Assembly (NCBI RefSeq): GCF_001874645.1
Contig: NZ_CP017886.1
Coordinates: 1,240,001 to 1,304,000 of the forward strand
Source of the DNA: Pseudomonas frederiksbergensis
GTDB lineage: Bacteria > Pseudomonadota > Gammaproteobacteria > Pseudomonadales > Pseudomonadaceae
Length of the DNA stretch: 64,000 bases
Direction of reading: 5' to 3'
Shown here: one piece after another, positions 1 to 8,710 of the stretch
Layout: each line of letters opens with the position of its first letter
How positions within the stretch are numbered: position 1 is the first letter of the stretch
Program-made: the position numbers and the translations under genes
Notes under the pieces: generated by a model
Databases searched by the model: none
What the model was told of the DNA's origin: nothing
What the model saw: only the letters and a program-made list of their open reading frames with translations

Positions 1-439
1 CCACCAGCAACACTTCCTGGGCTGCGCGAACAAAACTGACGACCGACTCACCAATACCCGCTGCCGTGTCGATCACCAATACGTCGAGATTATCGCCAAT
101 GTCGCTGAATGCCTGAATCAGGCCTGCATGCTGGGCCGGGCTCAGATGAACCATGCTCTGGGTACCGGACGCTGCGGGAACAATACGAATTCCGCCCGGC
201 CCCTGAAGTAATACATCACGCAGTTCACAGCGGCCTTCGATGACGTCGGCCAGCGTACGCTTGGGCGTAAGCCCCAGCAGGACGTCGACGTTCGCCAGCC
301 CCAGATCGGCGTCCAGCAGCATGACGCGCCGGCCGAGCTCAGCAAGAGCCAGGGACAAGTTCACTGACACATTAGTCTTCCCGACGCCACCTTTGCCGCC
401 GGTCACTGCGATCACCTGTACGGGATGCATGCTGCCCAT
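1..439 (-). CDS. fleN: FleN (FlhG) flagellar number regulator, MinD-like ATPase, 3' end outside window
   Basis: FleN is the ParA/MinD-type ATPase that limits polar flagellar number by restraining FleQ and acts together with FlhF. About 146 residues are visible, running off the left edge. The deviant Walker A motif GGKGGVGKT is at residues 14-22, the switch segment LLDADLGLANVDVLLG follows, and a second conserved segment ends in IDTAAGIGESVVSFV. The start MGSMHPVQVIAVTGG matches the remembered P. aeruginosa FleN N-terminus. An ATG three codons downstream (430) is an alternative start. It follows flhF on the same strand, as in other pseudomonads. Identification is firm, but the C-terminus and length cannot be judged. 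Confidence 0.96.
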   Translation of the reverse strand, partial: MGSMHPVQVIAVTGGKGGVGKTNVSVNLSLALAELGRRVMLLDADLGLANVDVLLGLTPKRTLADVIEGRCELRDVLLQGPGGIRIVPAASGTQSMVHLSPAQHAGLIQAFSDIGDNLDVLVIDTAAGIGESVVSFVRAAQEVLLV

Positions 440-553
440 GTTCGTTCTTTACCTTGTCTTGCTTAGACGCGGGCTACATGACTGGCTGCGCGCTCACTTC
501 GGAACAATGCATGGCAGGCCATCGATGTAGATACAAATCTATTCATTATTACC
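440..553. other. flhF-fleN spacer
   Basis: This 114-nt gap separates the flhF stop from the fleN start. I see no sigma-54 GG-N10-GC match and no strong hairpin. A possible AAGG ribosome-binding sequence lies about 12 nt upstream of the fleN ATG, which is loose spacing. Transcription probably continues from flhA-flhF. Confidence 0.4.
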
Positions 554-1885
554 TCAGCCGACGCGCTTGGTCGGGCTGTGGTAGAGGTCAGCGAACATAT
601 CAGCCATGGCTTCTTCGCTGGGTTCTTCCTGCATCTGCACGCTTACTGCGCGACTGACCAACTGATGCCGGCGCGGTAAATGTAGATCATCCGGGATCCT
701 TGGCCCATCGGTCAGATAAGCGACAGGTAATTCGTGACTGATTGCCAGGCTCAGCACTTCGCCCAGACTCGCCGTTTCATCCAGTTTAGTCAGGATGCAG
801 CCTGCCAGCCCGCACCGCTTGTAACTGTGATAAGCGGCCGTCAGCACCTGTTTCTGGCTGGTAGTGGCCAGCACCAGATAATTCTTCGACTTGATCCCGC
901 GACCGGCCAGGCTTTCCAGCTGCATGCGCAATGCCGGGTCACTGGCCTGCAGACCGGCGGTGTCGATCAACACCACACGCTTGCGCAGCAGCGGATCAAG
1001 GGCTTGAGCCAGGGACTGGCCCGGGTCGACGTGAGTCACCGGGACATTGAGGATACGCCCCAGGGTCTTGAGTTGTTCCTGAGCGCCAATGCGGAAGCTG
1101 TCCATGCTCACCAGCGCGATGTTCTGCGCGCCGTACTTGAGCACATAACGTGCGGCCAGCTTGGCCAGTGTCGTGGTTTTGCCCATGCCGGCAGGGCCGA
1201 CCATGGCAATCACGCCCCCCTCTTCGAGCGGTTCGATCTCAGGGGTGACGATCATCCGCGCCAGGTGCGCCAACAACATGCGCCAGGCCTGACGGGGCTC
1301 TTCAATTTCAGTAATCAGTTCCAGCAGATCGCGCGACAGCGGGCCGGACAGGCCGATGCGTTGCAGGCGACGCCAGAGATTGGCTTGCTGCGGACGACTG
1401 CCTTGCAACTGGTTCCAGGCCAGCGAACCCAACTGCACTTCGAGTAATTCACGCAAACCATTGAGCTCGAAACGCATCGAGTCGAAAGCGCGCGGATCGA
1501 CCCCGGCAGCCGGTGCTGGCGCGGGAGCAGGACGCGACCGCTCAGCGAAGCTCGGCTCGACCAAAGGTTCCGCAGCAGTCAGCGGCAGGCCGGCGAACAG
1601 CTGGCGATTGGTACCGACGCTCGCGTCGCCCTCACCATCGCCACGCAGGCTCAATTCAGCCTGAGCCGTGACGATCCGCGACTGGGTCTTGCGCAACTCG
1701 TCTTCGAGTTCGATGTTCGGCACACGCGGGGCCAGGGCCGACAGCTTGTAATCCAGGGCGGCCGTCAGCTCGACACCACCGGCGATCCGGCGATTACCGA
1801 TAATCGCGGCATCCGCGCCCAGCTCGTCGCGAACCAGCTTCATGGCCTGACGCATATCGGCGGCGAAAAAACGCTTAACTTGCAT
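554..1885 (-). CDS. flhF: FlhF, SRP-type GTPase for polar flagellum placement
   Basis: FlhF is an SRP-family GTPase that recruits early flagellar components to the cell pole. The 443-residue protein starts MQVKRFFAADMRQAM, typical of the family. A low-complexity Pro/Ala linker lies near residues 115-128. The N and G domains begin after about residue 150, with the G1 P-loop GPAGMGKTTT at 230-239. DSFRIGAQEQL, LIDTAGL and TKLDETASLGE follow in the expected order for the other GTPase motifs. Family members more often read GPTGVGKTTT at G1, so the Ala and Met are mild variants that keep the essential GKT. It lies between flhA and fleN with 11 nt to flhA, consistent with one transcript from the flhA promoter. 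Confidence 0.97.
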   Translation of the reverse strand: MQVKRFFAADMRQAMKLVRDELGADAAIIGNRRIAGGVELTAALDYKLSALAPRVPNIELEDELRKTQSRIVTAQAELSLRGDGEGDASVGTNRQLFAGLPLTAAEPLVEPSFAERSRPAPAPAPAAGVDPRAFDSMRFELNGLRELLEVQLGSLAWNQLQGSRPQQANLWRRLQRIGLSGPLSRDLLELITEIEEPRQAWRMLLAHLARMIVTPEIEPLEEGGVIAMVGPAGMGKTTTLAKLAARYVLKYGAQNIALVSMDSFRIGAQEQLKTLGRILNVPVTHVDPGQSLAQALDPLLRKRVVLIDTAGLQASDPALRMQLESLAGRGIKSKNYLVLATTSQKQVLTAAYHSYKRCGLAGCILTKLDETASLGEVLSLAISHELPVAYLTDGPRIPDDLHLPRRHQLVSRAVSVQMQEEPSEEAMADMFADLYHSPTKRVG

Positions 1886-1896
1886 AAACCACTACC

Positions 1897-4026
1897 TCAG
1901 CCGTTGGGCCCTACTGTCGCAACGATGGTCACTTGCTTGTTGTCAGGAATTTCCTGATACGCCAACACATGCAACCCCGGGACTGCCAGACGTCCGAACC
2001 GCGAGAGCATCGCGCGTACCGGACCTGCTACCAGCAGAATCACCGGTTGACCTTGCATTTCCTGACGCTGCGCGGCATCGATCAACGAACGCTGCAGCTT
2101 CTCTGCCATGCTTGGCTCCAGCAAAACACCCTCTTCCGAGCCTTGTCCTGCCTTCTGAAGACTATTGAGCAATATTTGTTCCAACCTTGGCTCCAAGGTG
2201 ATCACAGGCAGCTCGGACTCAGTGCCTACAATGCTTTGGACGATAGCGCGCGATACGCCAACCCGCACGGCGGCCACCAGAGCGGCAGTATCTTGACTCT
2301 TGGAGGCATTGTTCGCGATGGCTTCGGCAATGCTGCGAATGTCGCGTACCGGAACCTGTTCGGCCAACAAGGCTTGCAGCACTTTGAGCAGTTGCGACAG
2401 TGAAACAACGCCCGGCACCAGCTCCTCGGCCAGCTTTGGCGAGCTTTTGGCCAGCAATTGCATGAGTTGCTGAACTTCTTCGTGGCCGATCAGCTCGCTG
2501 GAGTGCTTGTACAAAATCTGATTGAGGTGAGTCGCCACCACCGTACTGGCATCGACCACGGTGTAGCCCAGAGACTGTGCCTGCGGGCGCTGACTGATTT
2601 CGATCCAGACCGCCTCCAGACCAAAGGCCGGATCTTTGGCGGTGATGCCATTGAGCGTGCCGTAGACCTGTCCAGGGTTGATCGCCAGTTCGCGATCCGG
2701 ATAAATCTCCGCCTCGGCGAGAATCACCCCCATCAGGGTCAGACGGTAGGCACTCGGCGCCAAGTCGAGGTTGTCGCGAATATGCACGGTCGGCATCAGG
2801 AAACCCAGATCCTGGGAAAGCTTCTTGCGCACCCCCTTGATCCGCGCCAGCAACTGGCCACCCTGGTTGCGATCCACCAACGGAATCAGCCGGTAACCGA
2901 CTTCCAGACCGATCATGTCGATCGGGGTCACGTCATCCCAGCCCAGCTCTTTGGTTTCCATGGCCCGTGCCGGCGAAGGCAGCAGCTCCTGCTGGCGCTT
3001 GACCTCCTCCAGAGCCTGAACCTTGGTGACGTTCTGCTTTTTCCAGAACAGGTACGCGGCGCCCGCGGCCACAGCCGCCATGCTCAGAAAGGAGAAGTGC
3101 GGCATGCCTGGCACCAGGCCCATGACCGCCATCAAACCGGCCGCCACTGCCAACGCTTTGGGGGACGCGAACATCTGCCGATTGATCTGCTTGCCCATGT
3201 CTTCCGAACCGGAAGCACGAGTCACCATGATCGCCGCAGCGGTGGACAACAGCAGTGATGGCAATTGCGCCACCAAACCGTCACCGATGGTCAACAATGC
3301 GTAGACCTTGCCAGCATCACCGAAGGTCATGCCATGCTGGAAGATCCCGACCGCCATGCCGCCAATCAGGTTGATGAACAGGATCAACAGACCGGCGATG
3401 GCGTCACCGCGCACGAACTTGCTGGCACCGTCCATCGAACCGTAGAACTCAGCCTCTTGGGCCACTTCCATACGACGTAGCTTGGCCTGGGGCTGGTCGA
3501 TCAGGCCGGCGTTCAAGTCGGCGTCGATAGCCATCTGCTTGCCTGGCATCGCATCGAGGGTGAAACGTGCGCTGACCTCGGAAATCCGTCCAGCACCCTT
3601 GGTCACCACGACGAAGTTGATGATCATCAAAATCGCGAAGACGACGATACCGACCACGTAGTTACCGCCGATCACCACCTCACCGAAGGCCTGAATCACC
3701 TTACCGGCGGCGGCATGACCGTCCTGACCGTGAAGCATCACCACCCGGGTCGAGGCCACGTTCAGCGCCAACCGCATCAGCGTGGCGACCAGCAGGATCG
3801 TCGGAAACACCGCAAAGTCCAGCGGCCGCAAGGCATAGACACAGACCAGCAGCACGACGATCGACAGCGCAATGTTGAAGGTAAAGAACACATCGAGCAG
3901 GAACGGCGGGACCGGCAACATCATCATGGCCAGCATGACCAGCAGCAACAGCGGCACACCCAGATTGCCTCGACTGAGGTCTGCCAGGTTGCTGCGGGCA
4001 CTGTTGATTAACTGAGAGCGATCCAC
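1897..4026 (-). CDS. flhA: FlhA, flagellar type III export gate protein
   Basis: FlhA is the large inner-membrane export-gate component whose cytoplasmic domain docks chaperone-substrate complexes. I place the start at a GTG (protein VDRSQLINSARSN onward, 709 residues). A GGGGAA Shine-Dalgarno sequence lies just upstream, and the length fits the roughly 700-residue family. A longer reading to 4176 would cross the predicted sigma-54 promoter at 4086-4103. Hydrophobic segments fill the first 330 residues. The FHIPEP-family signature RISEVSARFTLDAMPGKQM is present, followed by the soluble C-terminal domain. It heads the flhA-flhF-fleN group and is separated from flhB by a plus-strand islet. Confidence 0.97.
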   Translation of the reverse strand: MDRSQLINSARSNLADLSRGNLGVPLLLLVMLAMMMLPVPPFLLDVFFTFNIALSIVVLLVCVYALRPLDFAVFPTILLVATLMRLALNVASTRVVMLHGQDGHAAAGKVIQAFGEVVIGGNYVVGIVVFAILMIINFVVVTKGAGRISEVSARFTLDAMPGKQMAIDADLNAGLIDQPQAKLRRMEVAQEAEFYGSMDGASKFVRGDAIAGLLILFINLIGGMAVGIFQHGMTFGDAGKVYALLTIGDGLVAQLPSLLLSTAAAIMVTRASGSEDMGKQINRQMFASPKALAVAAGLMAVMGLVPGMPHFSFLSMAAVAAGAAYLFWKKQNVTKVQALEEVKRQQELLPSPARAMETKELGWDDVTPIDMIGLEVGYRLIPLVDRNQGGQLLARIKGVRKKLSQDLGFLMPTVHIRDNLDLAPSAYRLTLMGVILAEAEIYPDRELAINPGQVYGTLNGITAKDPAFGLEAVWIEISQRPQAQSLGYTVVDASTVVATHLNQILYKHSSELIGHEEVQQLMQLLAKSSPKLAEELVPGVVSLSQLLKVLQALLAEQVPVRDIRSIAEAIANNASKSQDTAALVAAVRVGVSRAIVQSIVGTESELPVITLEPRLEQILLNSLQKAGQGSEEGVLLEPSMAEKLQRSLIDAAQRQEMQGQPVILLVAGPVRAMLSRFGRLAVPGLHVLAYQEIPDNKQVTIVATVGPNG

Positions 4027-4085
4027 CGGTATTCCCCGTTCCTTGAAGCAAACTTTTGACGCCTGAAGCGGGCGCAGACCGGCTA

Positions 4086-4103
4086 TTGCAAGAAGCCTTC
4101 CAA
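4086..4103 (-). promoter_or_regulatory. sigma-54 promoter of flhA
   Basis: On the minus strand the sequence reads TTGGAAGG-CTTC-TTGCA. The -24 GG is at 4101-4100 and the -12 GC at 4089-4088, exactly 10 nt apart. This matches the TTGGCACG-N4-TTGCA consensus in both invariant elements. Transcription would begin near 4076, about 50 nt before the GTG start. FleQ/RpoN control is inferred. Confidence 0.8.
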
Positions 4104-4162
4104 CTTTTGCGGGGGTTTGAAACAGAAGGAGTTGCGGGAGGATTTGTGGTGTCTGGGCCGGC

Positions 4163-4258
4163 CTCATCGCGGGCAAGCCACGCTCCTACAGGTTCTGTGT
4201 CGAACGCTGATTTTGCGGTCAGCGCCGACCTCTGTAGGAGCGTGGCTTGCCCGCGATG
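4163..4258. repeat. REP pair (REPIN), cgggcaagcc family
   Basis: A 27-nt arm at 4165-4191 has a perfect inverted copy at 4232-4258, separated by 40 nt. The core GCGGGCAAGCCACGCTCCTA is of the abundant Pseudomonas REP type. It belongs to a different REP family from the other six pairs in this window. It lies between the flhA promoter and the DUF3077 leader. Confidence 0.88.
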
Positions 4259-4476
4259 GGGCCGGAACATTCAACGCCTGTCCTAAGAATACGACCACAA
4301 ACCTGCAAAACACCGGGAAACGTCCGACAGGTTTTCAAGGTTGCCCCTCGGAAATCGCATCACTAGTCTTCGGTGGTCGCTGCCAAATCAGTGGCCGGGC
4401 GTGGAAACCCGAAGTGTAAACGGCGCAAAAGCGCCCTTCATAACGTATGCTGGCGCTTTTTTACGCCCATGCTTTA

Positions 4477-4551
4477 TGGCGGCTGTGCGCGGGAGACCTT
4501 CGGGTCTGCCGGGCTCGTTTACCCCGGTTTCCAACCTGCGTACAGCTGCCA
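4477..4551 (+). ncRNA. three-way-junction leader RNA upstream of the DUF3077 gene
   Basis: The leader folds on paper into a closed three-way junction. A 14-bp outer stem pairs 4477-4490 with 4538-4551, with two G-U pairs and no mismatch. The first inner hairpin pairs 4494-4498 with 4503-4507 around a C(TTCG)G tetraloop. The second pairs 4509-4513 with 4523-4527. It ends 54 nt before the DUF3077 start. I recall very similar leaders in front of small DUF3077/DUF6124-type genes in P. fluorescens genomes, but I know of no assigned function. A cis-acting regulatory RNA or a mobile-element remnant are both possible. Confidence 0.65.
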
Positions 4552-4605
4552 CCCATTCGCTTGGAAACGAACGAGGCAGCTCCAACCAGTAAACGAGAAC
4601 TCACC

Positions 4606-4902
4606 ATGCACAAAGCTCCCCATCTCCAAGACCTGAAAACCGCCGGCCTCACCCCCTTCTCCATCCACCACGATCAAGCCCTGTTCCGCGTCAACAGTGG
4701 TGTCCCGCTGCTCACTGCCTTGTCCCACGTCTCTGACCTGCTCCACCTCTCCAAGATGCTGGCCGAAGATGCAGCGATGGAGCGCAAAACCGACCGCTAT
4801 GCCTGGGCCTCCCACTACTTGCAGGAGATGAGCAAAGCCGTCATTGATGACGTGGTGAAAGTCATAGCCGTATCGAACAACCATCAACAGGCCGAGCGTT
4901 AG
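4606..4902 (+). CDS. DUF3077 family small protein
   Basis: This 98-residue protein starts MHKAPHLQDLKT, preceded by a modest GAG Shine-Dalgarno element. The body has the DUF3077 pattern: a hydrophobic 'FRVNSGVPLLTAL' segment, a helix around LSHVSDLLHLSKMLAEDAAM, and a C-terminal WASHYLQEMSKAVIDDV. There is no signal peptide or membrane segment. These proteins are common and often multicopy in Pseudomonas, and I know no established function. It is the only plus-strand gene inside the flagellar block and interrupts the flhA-flhB neighbourhood, suggesting an inserted cassette with the upstream leader and the downstream repeat. Confidence 0.82.
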   Translation: MHKAPHLQDLKTAGLTPFSIHHDQALFRVNSGVPLLTALSHVSDLLHLSKMLAEDAAMERKTDRYAWASHYLQEMSKAVIDDVVKVIAVSNNHQQAER

Positions 4903-4917
4903 CTCGCCTGCAGCTCT

Positions 4918-5275
4918 TGATCTTGATCCACCCGCCCCTTCGGGAGGCTGAGTGGAGGCGTTCATCAGGGGGAAGGCGCGCAGCGCAGTTCGACGCAGTC
5001 GAACACATCGAGAGGAGGTCGAAGCGAAGCCGACCGTAGGCGATGCCCCCTGATGAATGCCGGAGCGAAGGAACGCCGAGCCTTAGCGAGGTGCCGTACG
5101 CTTGGGGCGAAGCCTTTTGCTTACTTTTCGGCGTCTGGAAAAGTGAGGCGCCGTAAGGGCGAAACCGTAAGTGGCCGTTACCGCAGAAATGGATATGTAC
5201 ACCTGCGAAAGACAGGTCGGCTGTCAGGCCGCCATCGCAGGCAAACGAACGTCGCCCGGCCCGTCCCACAATTTT
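4918..5275. repeat. Pseudomonas intergenic repetitive element with internal inverted repeat
   Basis: This 404-nt gap between the DUF3077 stop and the flhB stop contains no supported gene. A perfect 12-bp inverted repeat, TTCATCAGGGGG at 4961-4972 and its complement at 5046-5057, flanks 73 nt. The minus strand carries a spurious 209-codon frame. I recall closely related sequence recurring next to unrelated genes across P. fluorescens-group genomes, often annotated as small hypothetical proteins. The exact boundaries are uncertain. It may serve as a 3' structured region for both converging genes. Confidence 0.55.
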
Positions 5276-5306
5276 GATCGGCGTACACCGCCAAGAGATG
5301 AGCCGG

Positions 5307-6446
5307 TCAGGAATCCCGGCGCAAATCCGGCGGAATCGGCAAATCATCCTTAAGCGGCTCCGGCCGCTTTCCTTTGCCGGCGCGGTACTGGCGAATCTGA
5401 TAGACGTAAGCCAGCACCTGGGCGACCGCCAGATAGAGCCCACCGGGAACTTCCTGATCGAGCTCGGTGGAGTAATAGATCGAACGTGCAAGGGCCGGCG
5501 ACTCGAGCAGCAAAACGTTGTTAGCGACTGCGATTTCGCGGATTTTCAGCGCCAGGAAGTCATTACCCTTGGCGACCAGCATCGGCGCTCCACCCTTCTC
5601 CGGATCGTACTTGAGCGCCACCGCGTAGTGGGTCGGGTTGGTGATGACCACGTCAGCCTCGGGAATCGCCGCCATCATCCGCCGCTGGGACATCTCGCGC
5701 TGCAACTGGCGAATCCGCTGCTTAACCTCGGGACGACCTTCCTGGTCCTTGTGCTCATCACGCACTTCCTGCTTGGTCATCAGCAGTTTTTTGTGACTCT
5801 GGTAAAGCTGAACCGGCACATCGACCGCCGCGATCAGAATCAACCCACACGCCATCCACAAGGTGCTCCAGCCCACCAGTTGCACACTGTGAATAATCGC
5901 CTGTTCCAGCGGTTCATGGGCGATTCGCAACAAGGCGTCGATGTCCGACCGCAGCACACTCAGCGCGACGAACAGTACCAACAGAAACTTTGCCAAGGCC
6001 TTAAGCAACTCAATCAAGGCCGTGGAGGAAAACATCCGCTTGAGGCCATTGGCCGGGTTCATTCGACTGAACTTGGGCGCCAGGCTACTGCCCGCAAACA
6101 GCCAGCCCCCCAGGGAAATCGGACCAATGATTGCCGCCAGCAGCAAGGTGAGCAGCACCGGCTGCACCGCGATAATCGCGATCTTGCCCGACTTCAATAA
6201 ATACAGGCCCATGGCGTCCGGAGTAAGCACCACCTCACGCGGCAGGGAGAAGTTCAGCCGCATGATTTCCAACAGATCCAGCGCCAGACCGCCGCCGTAG
6301 ATCAGCAACCCGCCCGCCCCGGCCAGCATCACCGCCAAGGTATTGAGTTCTTTGGAGCGAGCGATCTCGCCCTTTTCACGGGAGTCCTTTTTGCGCTTGT
6401 CCGTGGGGTCTTCCGTCTTGTCCTGACCGCTCTCGCTTTCAGCCAT
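5307..6446 (-). CDS. flhB: FlhB, export gate and substrate-specificity switch
   Basis: FlhB is an inner-membrane export component whose autocleavage switches export from rod/hook to filament substrates under FliK control. The 379-residue protein begins MAESESGQDKTEDPTDKRKK, the charged cytoplasmic N-terminus typical of the family. Four hydrophobic regions span about residues 35-215. The autocleavage motif NPTH is at 270-273, followed by the FlhBcc segment with DPEKGGAP. It follows fliR after 3 nt, closing the fliLMNOPQR-flhB operon. Confidence 0.98.
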   Translation of the reverse strand: MAESESGQDKTEDPTDKRKKDSREKGEIARSKELNTLAVMLAGAGGLLIYGGGLALDLLEIMRLNFSLPREVVLTPDAMGLYLLKSGKIAIIAVQPVLLTLLLAAIIGPISLGGWLFAGSSLAPKFSRMNPANGLKRMFSSTALIELLKALAKFLLVLFVALSVLRSDIDALLRIAHEPLEQAIIHSVQLVGWSTLWMACGLILIAAVDVPVQLYQSHKKLLMTKQEVRDEHKDQEGRPEVKQRIRQLQREMSQRRMMAAIPEADVVITNPTHYAVALKYDPEKGGAPMLVAKGNDFLALKIREIAVANNVLLLESPALARSIYYSTELDQEVPGGLYLAVAQVLAYVYQIRQYRAGKGKRPEPLKDDLPIPPDLRRDS

Positions 6447-6449
6447 GAC

Positions 6450-7232
6450 TCAGCGCGCCTGTGCCATATCACGCAACAACTGCAAGGCCTCGGTGGCCAA
6501 CGGTTGGTACTGATTGAGAATGTCCCCCAGGCTGACCCAGAAAATCACCAGGCCCAGCACCAGGGTCAGCGGAAAACCGACAGAGAAGATATTCAGTTGC
6601 GGCGCCGCGCGGGTCATGATCCCAAAGGCAATGTTGACCACCAGCAGCGCGGTGATAGCCGGCAGCACCAGCAGCAGCGCGGCTCCCAGCACCCAGCCCA
6701 TCTTGCCGGCCATTTCCCAGAAGTGATTGACCAGCATGCCGCTGCCCACCGGCAGGGTCGTGAAGCTTTCCGTGAGGACTTCAAACACCACCAGATGACC
6801 ATTCATGCCCAGAAACAGCAGCGTCACCAGCATCGTCAAAAACTGCCCGATGACGGCCGCCGACACGCCGTTGGTGGGGTCGACCATGGACGCGAAGCCC
6901 ATGCCCATCTGAATCGAAATAATCTGCCCGGCCACCACGAACGCCTGAAAGAACAACTGCAAGGAGAACCCCAGCAACGCGCCAATCAGGATCTGTTCGG
7001 CAATCAGCAGCAGACCACTCAAGTCCAGCGGACTGACCTGCGGCATCGGCGGCAAACCCGGCGTGATAACCACCGTTATCGCCAGCGCGAAGTACAGCCG
7101 AATACGCTTTGGCACCAGGGTCGTACCAAAAATCGGCATGGTCATCAGCACCGCGCCAACCCGGAATAACGGGAGCATGAAGCTGGCCACCCAGGTACTG
7201 ATTTGCGCGTCGGTCAGCGCCAGCAGCGACAT
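6450..7232 (-). CDS. fliR: FliR, export gate membrane protein
   Basis: This 260-residue polytopic protein starts MSLLALTDAQISTWVASFM and has several hydrophobic helices. The segment GEVGFALGFSLQL-like region reads ALLGFSLQLFFQAF, typical of FliR/SpaR. It forms part of the FliP5Q4R1 core channel. It starts 3 nt after the fliQ stop, and flhB follows after another 3 nt. Confidence 0.97.
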   Translation of the reverse strand: MSLLALTDAQISTWVASFMLPLFRVGAVLMTMPIFGTTLVPKRIRLYFALAITVVITPGLPPMPQVSPLDLSGLLLIAEQILIGALLGFSLQLFFQAFVVAGQIISIQMGMGFASMVDPTNGVSAAVIGQFLTMLVTLLFLGMNGHLVVFEVLTESFTTLPVGSGMLVNHFWEMAGKMGWVLGAALLLVLPAITALLVVNIAFGIMTRAAPQLNIFSVGFPLTLVLGLVIFWVSLGDILNQYQPLATEALQLLRDMAQAR

Positions 7233-7235
7233 GGC

Positions 7236-7505
7236 TTAGCCGATCAACTGCGGAATACTGGTGTACAAGCGCAGTATGTATTCCATGAAGGTTTGTATCA
7301 GCCACGGACCGGCAACGATCAGCGTGACCAGCATCACCAGCAAACGCGGCAGGAAACTCAGGGTCTGTTCGTTGATCTGGGTGGCAGCCTGAAACATCGC
7401 CACCAGCAGGCCCACCAGCAAACTTGGAATGACCAATATGGCGACCATCATGGTGGTCAGCCAGAGCGCTTCCCGGAACAGGTCTACCGCAACTTCAGGA
7501 GTCAT
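7236..7505 (-). CDS. fliQ: FliQ, export gate membrane protein
   Basis: This 89-residue protein has two transmembrane helices and begins MTPEVAVDLFREAL, exactly the expected size and N-terminus for FliQ. The Pro-Ser-Leu-Leu-Val-Gly turn between the helices (IPSLLVGLLVAMFQAATQI) is typical. It lies 24 nt after fliP in the conserved fliPQR order. Confidence 0.97.
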   Translation of the reverse strand: MTPEVAVDLFREALWLTTMMVAILVIPSLLVGLLVAMFQAATQINEQTLSFLPRLLVMLVTLIVAGPWLIQTFMEYILRLYTSIPQLIG

Positions 7506-7529
7506 ATCGCCCTACCCGCCCACAGATGT

Positions 7530-8279
7530 CTAAACACCGCCGAAACTGCTCGCCAGCGTACCGATGATCAATGCCCAGCCATCCACCAACACAAACAGCA
7601 TGATCTTGAACGGCAGCGAAATGATCAGCGGCGAGAGCATCATCATGCCCATGGCCATCAGCACACTGGCAACGACCAGGTCGATGATCAGGAATGGAAT
7701 GAAGATCATGAAACCAATCTGGAATGCAGTTTTCAATTCCGAGGTCACGAACGCCGGTACCAGGATGGTCAGCGGCGCCTGATCCGGCGTCGCGATGTCG
7801 GTGCGCTTGGACAGACGCATGAACAGCTCAAGGTCACTGCTGCGGGTCTGCGCCAGCATGAAGTCCTTGATCGGTACTTGCGCCTTGGCCACTGCATCCT
7901 GAGCCGTAAGCTTCTCGGCCAGATAAGGCTGCAAGGCATCCTGATTCACCCGATCAAAGACCGGCGCCATGATGAACATGGTCAGGAACAGCGCCATGCC
8001 GGTGAGGATCTGGTTCGACGGCGTCTGCTGCAAACCCAGGGCCTGGCGCAGGATCGAGAACACGATGATGATCCGGGTGAAGCTGGTCATCAGCATGACG
8101 AACGCAGGAATGAAGCTCAGCGCGGTCATGATCAGCAGGATTTGCAGACTGACCGAGTACTCCTGAGCGCCATTGGCGTTCGTGCCCAGGGTGATCGCCG
8201 GGATCGACAGCGGGTCGGCAGCAAACGCCAACGGCGCAGCCAGCATCAGGACCAGCGTCAACAGGATGCGCAACGGCAT
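7530..8279 (-). CDS. fliP: FliP, export gate membrane protein
   Basis: This 249-residue protein has a cleavable signal peptide ([20 protein letters not shown]) followed by four membrane helices. The family signatures [16 protein letters not shown] and [20 protein letters not shown] are present. FliP forms the core of the export channel with FliQ and FliR. Its ATG overlaps the fliO stop codon by one base (TAATG), implying translational coupling. Confidence 0.98.
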   Translation of the reverse strand: MPLRILLTLVLMLAAPLAFAADPLSIPAITLGTNANGAQEYSVSLQILLIMTALSFIPAFVMLMTSFTRIIIVFSILRQALGLQQTPSNQILTGMALFLTMFIMAPVFDRVNQDALQPYLAEKLTAQDAVAKAQVPIKDFMLAQTRSSDLELFMRLSKRTDIATPDQAPLTILVPAFVTSELKTAFQIGFMIFIPFLIIDLVVASVLMAMGMMMLSPLIISLPFKIMLFVLVDGWALIIGTLASSFGGV

Positions 8280-8710
8280 TACTTCTTATCCTTATCTTTA
8301 CCCAGTAACTCCATCAGGCGCTGGGCAAACTCGGGGGTCGCCTGCTCGGTGCTCGGCACTTGCACCGGCTCCTTGAGCACATGCAACGGGGTAATGGTGC
8401 CTGGGGTCAGCCCAAGCAGAATCTGCTCGTTTCCGACTTGCACCAGTACCAGGCGATCACGCGGCCCGAGGGCGCGCGAGCCGATCAGCTCGATCACTTG
8501 CCCTTTGCCCGCAGGACCCGCCTGCTGGACGCGGCGCAACAACCAGGCGAGAAAGAAGATCAGGCCCAGCACCAGCAGCAATCCCAGCACCAGCTGAGTC
8601 AACTGCCCGGCCACGCCGCTGCCGACCGCAGGTGTCGAGACCGCCGCTACCGGTTCCGCCGCCCATGCACTGAGCGGCAAGGCCAGCAATACGCCGAGAA
8701 ACGCCTTCAC
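8279..8710 (-). CDS. fliO: FliO, flagellar export assembly protein
   Basis: This 143-residue protein starts with a signal-like segment ([17 protein letters not shown]), has one strong transmembrane helix near residues 35-60, and a soluble C-terminal domain containing [20 protein letters not shown]. FliO helps assemble the FliP ring. It starts directly after the fliN stop and overlaps fliP by one base. Confidence 0.94.
   Translation of the reverse strand: MKAFLGVLLALPLSAWAAEPVAAVSTPAVGSGVAGQLTQLVLGLLLVLGLIFFLAWLLRRVQQAGPAGKGQVIELIGSRALGPRDRLVLVQVGNEQILLGLTPGTITPLHVLKEPVQVPSTEQATPEFAQRLMELLGKDKDKK

Larger units (their letters stand above)
4027..4605. other. flhA to DUF3077 intergenic region
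   Basis: This 579-nt stretch has no convincing gene. It holds the minus-strand flhA promoter (4086-4103), the REP pair (4163-4258), a small GGCGC/GCGCC hairpin near 4402-4430, and the structured leader (4477-4551). Several short open frames cross it, but they follow the repeats and show no family resemblance. Confidence 0.6.

Noticed and set aside
734..1447. Plus-strand open frame of 237 codons
   Set aside because: It is antisense to flhF and has no recognisable domain.
4862..5491. Minus-strand open frame of 209 codons
   Set aside because: It lies mostly in the repetitive element and overlaps the flhB 3' end. Similar frames recur in Pseudomonas as spurious annotations.
7203..8597. Plus-strand open frame of 464 codons
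   Set aside because: It runs antisense through fliQ, fliP and fliO and has the His/Gln/Arg-rich composition of a shadow frame.
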